Part shown: piece by piece, positions 57,690 through 64,000 of the stretch
Layout of the letters: each line of letters opens with the position of its first letter
How positions within the stretch are numbered: the first letter of the stretch is position 1
From: Apricaphanius iberus
Lineage: Eukaryota; Chordata; Actinopteri; Cyprinodontiformes; Aphaniidae
Reading direction: 5' to 3'
Assembly (NCBI GenBank): GCA_028564705.1
Contig: JAPXFQ010001340.1
Location: 1-64,000, forward strand
DNA: 64,000 nt
Program-made: the position numbers and the translations under genes
Notes under the pieces: model-generated
Seen by the model: the letters and a program-made list of their open reading frames with translations, nothing else
Database searches by the model: none
Told to the model about the DNA's origin: nothing

Positions 57690-58025
57690 ATAACATATTT
57701 CCTTAGATATGGGTACTTGACGATAGCGAGTACCAATGCTACTTCTATCACAGGGAATTTACAATGTAATTGAAGTGGAAGATATTTTTTACTTTCTTCT
57801 CTGCTTGTTATAACATGATGGTGAATTAGATAAAAAATGAAATATAAAAAAATGACTACAAAACTAAACGGAAGCAAAAATAGAACAATTTTCTGTAAAG
57901 TTATTGCAGTTTCAACATTTTAAGTATCAGTTCATGGTATCAGTTTACTTTAGCCGATTACGAAACAAGTACATTAGAACGGTACTGGTCTGATACAGAT
58001 ATCGGTATTGGTACATCCCTAATTC
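57690..58025. repeat. hAT-like element terminus
   Basis: Ends ATCGGTATTGGTACATCCCT, preceded by AGCCGATTACGAAACAAGTA, resembling the 'tagggatgcaccgatac' family. Confidence 0.5.
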
Positions 58026-58479
58026 CAATAAAAATAGGTTGTTTTATAAAGTGGGCCACTCTGAGGCATGAACCTCCAGGGCTGAAAATGAGTCCCAATC
58101 TTGTCCTGATTGTTTCAGTGTTGCAGTTTTCCCATTATAACACTAGATGCCCTGCATATGCACAGTTACAACTGTACTTATGTTCAGGAATATTTCTATT
58201 CATACAAGTAAAAATTAATAAATACCACACGATGTGTACAATTGTTCCTACACGATATACGCACAGCTCTGTGGGTAAGGACGGTTGATAATCAGGGGCC
58301 TGCTCTGGTATCAAAGTTAGCTACAATGTCCTGTGTGATGAGGAGCATTTACTCAGACGAGTCGATGTAGGTGGTACTTTTTTTTAATATAGAAAGTACT
58401 CTAACATCAAGTCCTTTTGTACTTCTGTTTCTTTACTCGGTCTTTTCAAACCCCAGAGGGTCATGGCAGATGATTGCTT

Positions 58480-58768
58480 GTACTTAGCCAGATTCTCCTG
58501 GAGGTTTCTTGCTGTTAAAAGAGATGTTTTCATCTCAACAGTCGCTACATGTTAGTTCAGGAGTAGGGATTGCTGCAAGTCAATGGCTGCAATCTGCTGA
58601 GTTTCCTTAGATAGAAAACGTTTAAACTGATTGGAATAATGATCTGAACGTAATATGTTTAATAGGATTAATCGAAATGCTTGAAACACTTGAACTGTAA
58701 TGGCTTTTCCTGTAAAGTGCCTTGAGATGACAAGTTATAAAATGGTGCTGTATAAATAAACTGAATTA
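58480..58768 (+). mobile_element. L2 LINE 3' UTR remnant
   Basis: GAGGTTTCTTGCTGTTAAAA, GTCGCTACATGTTAGTTCAG, TGTAAAGTGCCTTGAGATGA and GTGCTGTATAAATAAACTGA match the end of the LINE at 238-4216. It abuts the last exon of the coiled-coil gene. Confidence 0.82.
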
Positions 58769-58798
58769 GATCATTGGCTGAAAATCTCTTGTGTTTTT

Positions 58799-61700
58799 CT
58801 ACTTTTGTAAAGACCTTGTTTCTGTCCTTTTTCTTGCTATCTGAATCTCTATAGGTTCCATCACCTTCTCTATGTTGAGTAGCTGTCTTTCATATTTTTT
58901 TTTTCTCTTATCCAGTTTCCATTGGAATTGTAACAATTGTTCTTTTCTTGGTAAGAGCGAATCTTTTCCATCAAATGTTTCTCGATCTGTTATCTCTTTG
59001 TCCAACTTCTGAAGATTCTCTTTGTTACTCTTAATATCAGTCTCGGCTTTTTTAAGGTGTTGAGAAAGATCATTTGTCTGCTTCTCCAGTTCCTCTTTTA
59101 CATTGTCAAGTGTAGAATGTAATTCAGTAGTTTTCTCTGTTGTGGAAACAAATACAGACTTTTATTCTACAGTAACAAAATATTCTAGTAAAATTTAAAG
59201 AATATAAAAAAAACTGTGGAATATACTTTAGACATACGGTACAAGTCTGAAAACATTTGCAATTTAAACATGAAAACTGTGTGAGAGCATTTCTAGACTT
59301 ATAACCTAAGACATGGTATGAAATGCCAAACAAGCAAAGAGATGGATATTTTTAAATTATCTTAATTTAGTTTGGATTTTCCATTGTTTAATTGACTAAT
59401 TTGAACAATGAGGACCTGAAAATTAAAATGCTAAAGTTCACAAACTTCTAAAAATCTCGATTCAGTCTGGATTTGCTATCTCTGGTTTGCTCAGTTTGCT
59501 CAAAAATGAAGACTTCGATTAAAGCAGATCAAAATTAGCCTTTAAAATAAAACATCAGTGAAAGAGTACGAAATCACTATACAAAAACTAGATGCTATGT
59601 TCAGCATGATCTTGTTTCATTGTTTGTTGAACCTTTGTATAATGAGACTTTATTACAGTTTAAGTTATTCAACTCAAAATGTGCAAATGTCATAGAGTAA
59701 AACAAAATGTCAGTCTGGTATATGAACCATTGGTTAACAAAAGTATAAACCCTAACAGTAGTCATCACATTCAAGTCTATCAGTAGAAATTCAGTTAATG
59801 CTGTGTAGGATATCTAATTCATTAAAGTCTGATTTTATGATACTGGAATAATAAGTGTCAGTTCTAGACATCTTCAGTTCTGTTCGTTATTGTAGTTTTC
59901 TGATACTCAAGTTGATGTGTTTTTTTTTCTTGTTTGGTCAGTTTAGCAAATGCTGCTTTTGGCTAAACAAAAGAAAGAAACTTTAATTTTGTAGAAATTA
60001 TATATAGGAACCACATTTTTGACAATATGATAAAACAGTTTTGAGAAGAAATCAAAACTTGCAAGTCAAATGCCATTACTGTGAATGCAATTAGACCTAA
60101 AGTTAGTGTGATGTCTTCTACCTTATCCCAGTGCATTTTCAACAAACTCAACCAGTATTATTGTCCTGGGTGAATAAATTGGTGTCAGACCAATAAATAT
60201 TTATTAGTTAACAATTTACTTTCTACAGTTGTTGATGTCTTGTTGCTTTTTTCAAAAGATTTTCTTAATTTGCATAAAATCAATTAGAAATTTAAACTAT
60301 GCATTCTTGTCAGTATCATTCTTATAAGCTATCCCTGCACTAATGCTGCTATAGGTTTAAACTGTTGGAGGCCAGACTCACCAATTTTCTTTACTCTGCT
60401 ACTTTTCTCTTCTACTACACTCTCTTGCTATTATTTCGGCAGTTAACCATGTTTTTTTCTCTTTGTTTTCTCTTTGTAGAAGCTACATACGGTACATGAG
60501 ATTATTTTCAACACATTTCTAATTTTTTACTGGTTTTAAAAATAAAAGATTAAATCTGATGCCAAATAATGAATAAACTGTTACCGCAGCACACTGTTTT
60601 TTTTAACTAATTGTCTTTTTTAACTCTGACATAAACTGTTTTGATATTATGTAGCATAATCCCTAATATTTTTTTTGTGTTTGATTATTTGCTTGACCAG
60701 CTCAGCTTTTTCACCTGTTATGGAATTTTTTTCAAAGTTATTTTTTCGTATTTATATTTTCTCCATATCTGTTACAGTGTTGTCATTTTTTTTCACAAAA
60801 TAATCTCCAACATTAACCTAATGTGTTCTTAGATCTTCAGTTTTGCTTTGAGTTTACCTTTTTGTTGTTTCAATTCTTCTTCCATTTTACCTAGTTTGGA
60901 GCATAACTGCTTTTCATACTCTGTGTGTTTGATTATTTGCTCCTCCAGCTTATCTTTTTCACCTGTTATGGAATCAATTAATACAACAATAAATGCCATA
61001 GATAAATATGATACATTGGGAAGAAATCAAGAATGGTCTGACAGGAAGAAAATTACATAAAACAAAATGTACAGTATGTCAGTATTAAAATTTCCTCCCT
61101 TCTATTGTATAAATAAAAAAAGTGAATTGAAATATCTGACTATTTGTATTTCCTTAATTTATTTTTGCTTAGTTGCTGTTTTTCAAAGTTATTTTTTCGT
61201 ATTTACATTTTCTCCATATCTGTTACAGTGTTGTCATTTTTTTTCACAAAATAATTTCCAACATTAACCTAATGTGTTCTTAGATTTTCAGTTTTGCTTT
61301 GAGTTTACCTTTTTGTTGTTTCAATTCTTCTTCCATTTCACCTAGTTTTGAGCATAACTTCTTTTCATACTCTGTGTGTTTGATTATTTGCTCCTCCAGC
61401 TTATTTTTTTCACCTGTTATGGAATCAATTAATACAACATTAAATGCGATACAAAAATATTTTGTTATCCAGTCTGCAGATTATGATACAAACATTGGGA
61501 AAAAATCAAGAATTGTCCGTAAGGAAGAAAATTACATAAAACAATGTACAGTATGTCAGTGCTAAATTTCTTCCCTGCTCTTGTTCATAAATCTAGTTAT
61601 TATAATATCTGATAATCGATTAAAATTTCAAGAATGGATTTGATTCAGCTGTGATGGACTGGCGACCTGTCCAGGGTGTACCCCGCCTCTCACCCATTGA

Positions 61701-62441
61701 CAGCTGGAGATAGGCACCAGCCGCCCCGTGACCCATTAAGGATTAAGCAGTTCAGAAAATGGATGGATGCCTTTGATTCAAATTCTCCAGAGTTAGAATC
61801 AATTATGATGATCCGATCTGATTCAATCTGATCCAGTTTAATATAAATATGGATCAGAGCTGTTAAAAGGTTTTTGGCTGTTATCCTGATTATATGCTTG
61901 CAATTCGGTGACTTAACACTGGGTGAGTAGCAGTTCACCAGGGGAAACTGTATTAACCCTTTCAGACACAAGACCTAAATTGGCCGTTTGAAATTTTCCT
62001 TCCTATTTTAGCTGTAAATACTATTCTAAAAAATAAAAACATTTTTGAAATTACGAATGGATTTGATTTCTATAAGAATTTTAAAATAAAATTTCTGATT
62101 TTTCTCAGCACAGCACTGGTTTTAAAAGTGGAACAGATTAAATCTGATGCCAAATAATAAATAAACTGTTACAATACCACTCTGTCTTTTTAACTAATCT
62201 TTGACATTTACTGTGTTGATTCCATGTAGCATAGTCCCCAAATAACTTTTAACCATTTCTTGGGACATTTCTGGCAAAGTTGTAAGTTTTTCTGTGGGTT
62301 TACCTTTTTCTTTTTTCAGTTCCTTTTTCTGGTTTTCTAATTCATTTTCCTTGTTATGTAGTTTATCTTCCATTTCACTGATTGTGAAGAGTAACGTCTT
62401 ATTCTGTTGCTCTTGTTGTTTTATTTCCTTATTCAGTTTAT
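58799..62441 (-). CDS. Coiled-coil protein, 3' exons (5' end beyond window)
   Basis: Four exons on the minus strand: 62441-62304 (46 codons, KLNKEIKQQEQQNKTLLFTI), 61413-61309 and 60962-60858 (35 codons each, KLEEQIIKHTEYEK then LGEMEEELKQQKG), and 59136-58799 (ELHSTLDNVKEELEKQTNDL through KKAETDIKSNKENLQK to TRSLQK and TAG). All junctions are GT-AG and phase 1. The 35-codon exons equal five heptads and are nearly identical. The whole visible protein is charged coiled coil without a membrane helix. Teleost butyrophilin/MOG-like receptors can carry such cytoplasmic coiled coils, but the ectodomain lies outside the window, so the family is inferred. Introns hold AT-rich sequence. Confidence 0.7.
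60678..60722 (-). pseudogene. Truncated third copy of the 35-codon coiled-coil exon
   Basis: On the minus strand, after CATAACAG, it reads GEKAELVKQIIKH, matching GEKDKLEEQIIKH of the two intact exons including the acceptor. The exon then runs into AT-rich sequence without the EELKQQKG half or a donor. Confidence 0.65.
60731..61600. repeat. Tandem duplication, ~450-bp unit with one exon each
   Basis: 60731-61075 and 61181-61555 match over exon and intron, for example TTCGTATTTATATTTTCTCC and TTCGTATTTACATTTTCTCC before the exon and TTATGGAATCAATTAATACA after it. Few substitutions separate them, which implies a recent event. Confidence 0.88.
61640..61768 (+). repeat. CCATCCATCC-family repeat, 3' end
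   Basis: GTGATGGACTGGCGACCTGT, CCAGGGTGTACCCCGCCTCT, GCTGGAGATAGGCACCAGC and AGAAAATGGATGGATG form the family 3' end. It appears inserted in the MITE whose other part follows at 61780. Confidence 0.82.
61780..62120. mobile_element. AATC-rich MITE, second copy
   Basis: AGTTAGAATCAATTATGATG, ATTAACCCTTTCAGACACAA and the end AGCACAGCACTGG parallel the copy at 30725-31095. It lies in an intron of the coiled-coil gene. Confidence 0.6.
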
Positions 62442-62789
62442 CTGTTGCGGAAACAGAATACAAAACCTTCATTACAGCAGAACCGATAACTTGTAATCAA
62501 ATGTTCAGGATATGATTAAAACTCTGGGGGCAAGAAAAGTTAAAATGACAATTTTATTCATTCGGAATTCCATTACTGTGACCCCAGTCAGACTAAGTGT
62601 CTGTAATGCTGCAAAATACATCCAGTAAATCATTTCAGATATTTATCATCTGTGTGAAAAAACTGTTGTCAATTCTAAACATATTCAGATCTTGTCTTCA
62701 TTCTAATACACTCTCTTTGTATTCCATTAATTTCTTTATGTTAATAAAGAAAACTGTTAGAGTACCCATATGATTATGTGATGCTTCCA

Positions 62790-64000
62790 CCTGATCATGG
62801 CTAAGATGGCGCCGCTGTGCATGGTTTGCTGTCAGTCACTCTGGCTGTTCTATACTTTTTTCCTGGTTTTTGATTGCTGCTAACGGAGTGCTTGCGCACA
62901 TATGATAGAGGAACTCTTTTGGAGCTGGCCACGGGTCGCCCCTGACATTAGTTATGATTACCGTTTCCCGCATCACATCCACTTCTCTTCTGGATTGTGT
63001 TTCCCCAGAGGTACGCGGATGATGCGGTGGCCGGGTCGCTGCCTGGTGGTTCCGCAGCAGGAAGAGGTGGTGGGCTGTTGGTCATGTTTAGATCCTGTTT
63101 TAGATGTAAACAGCTTTCTTTGGAGGTACAGCCTTGCAGCTTTGAATTTTGTGTGTGGGAACTCGGCTCCTCCCCTGTTTTGCTTGTTGTATTGATCTAT
63201 CGTCCCCCCAAATATTACTCGTCCTTTATTATGGATTTCACTGAATTATTGGGGGGTTTAATTGCGAAATATGAACACGTACTTCTGATTGGTGATTTTA
63301 ATATACATATTTGCTGCCCATCAAAGCCCTTGGCTAAAGACTTCTTAAATGTTATTGACTCTTTTAATTTTTGCCAGCATGTCAAGAACCCTACTCATGC
63401 TGGAGGACACATCTTGGACCTAGTGCTCACCTTTGGCCTAGCTATTGTTACCTTAAAAATTGCCGATGATATTCTTTCTGATCATAAGCCTGTTTTATTT
63501 GAGCTTAATAAATTGTCTACTCCTAGGGTGCCGTTTGAACCAGCTACAAGGCGATTTATCAGCCAATCTTCAGCTGCTGAATTCTTATTACTTTTTAAAT
63601 CTTTTGTATGTCTTAATGCCTGTTCAAATTTGGAGTTTCTCCTGCAATTTAACTCCCTCTGTGAGTCTCTCCTGGACCTTGTTGCTCCGGCTCATCTTAG
63701 GCCGCCTAGACGGCGTGCCGAGCCTTGGAAGAATTCCACTATAAGGGCTCTTAGACAAGAATGCAGGAGAGCGGAACGCAAGTGGAAAAAAGACAGACTA
63801 CAGATCTCTCACCAAATCTTAAAGGACTGTTGGGCACGCTATCAGCATGGCTCAATGCTGGCTAGGTCTAACTACCTAGCCAACATTATAGACTCCAATC
63901 CTCTGAATCCTCGTACCCTGTTCAGAACTTTTAACTCTGTGCTGGACGTCTTGGACCCTCGGGCACCTGTGGCCTCTACTGATAATTATAATGACTTTCT
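62790..64000 (+). mobile_element. Rex1/CR1-type LINE running off the right edge
   Basis: After an ...AAGATGGCGCCGCTG leader, an uninterrupted frame from 62958 to the window end (347 codons, no stop) reads GRGGGLLVMFRSC, VLLVVLIYRPPKYYSSF, HVLLIGDFNIHICCPSKPL, QHVKNPTHAGGHILDLVLTF, ILSDHKPVLFE, then RRAERKWKKDRLQISHQ and SNYLANIIDSNPLNPRTLF. This is the apurinic endonuclease and the linker before the reverse transcriptase. The first catalytic block before GRGGG is missing or frameshifted. The open frame suggests a young copy; the RT lies beyond the window. Confidence 0.85.

Noticed and set aside
60641..61565. Plus-strand frames over the coiled-coil exons
   Set aside because: They are antisense to exons with consensus splice sites on the minus strand.
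1..64000. CRISPR arrays, operons, riboswitches or prokaryotic defence genes
   Set aside because: No regular spacer array or bacterial gene organisation is present; introns, LINEs and LTRs show a vertebrate genome.

Overview
The window is teleost genomic DNA, probably from a spiny-rayed (percomorph-type) fish. The evidence is the transposon content (L2/Rex1-like LINEs ending in GAATT repeats, the fish 'CCATCCATCC' dispersed repeat, Tc1, Harbinger, Kolobok and hAT relics, Ty3/gypsy and gamma-type retroviral remains) together with intron-containing Fc-receptor-like immune genes. No bacterial or plasmid signature is present. The species cannot be fixed from the sequence.

Left part (1-14.3 kb): an endogenous retrovirus env gene is split by a 5'-truncated L2 LINE of about 4 kb, and the 3' LTR follows at 5249-5806. 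The LINE 3' UTR carries about 380 bp of antisense 28S rRNA. Beyond it lie a gag-like fragment on the minus strand, LTR-like promoter blocks, a second decayed env fragment and a minus-strand LINE tail.

Immune-receptor core (14.4-46.4 kb): two tandem plus-strand paralogues encode Fc-receptor-like proteins (signal peptide, Ig1, Ig2, transmembrane helix, tyrosine tail). All internal exons I could place in copy 1 are phase 1-1. Copy 1 (14446-33741) keeps its membrane helix and one canonical ITIM, but its Ig2 exon has a net 13-nt deletion. Copy 2 (40674-about 46360) has a nonsense codon in Ig2, a deletion in the membrane exon, a further 1-nt loss and lost tail tyrosines. Because the exons are phase-symmetric, skipping Ig2 would give copy 1 a one-Ig inhibitory receptor. 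Intron 3 of copy 1 is 12.3 kb and full of nested transposons; the same intron in copy 2 is 0.9 kb.

Right part (46.5-64 kb): the minus strand carries a short gene with signal peptide, membrane helix and cytoplasmic tail but no Ig exon (48692-49313), and the 3' end of a coiled-coil gene (58799-62441) whose 105-bp, five-heptad exon has been tandemly duplicated. Both use phase-1 exons and could be one family. Around them are LINE fragments, a Ty3/gypsy integrase chromodomain with LTR, two solo LTRs with clear target-site duplications, and a Rex1/CR1-type LINE still open when it leaves the window.

The items most worth follow-up are the paired, independently broken Fc-receptor-like genes, the expanding coiled-coil exon array, the Ig-less membrane gene, and the antisense rRNA carried by a LINE.
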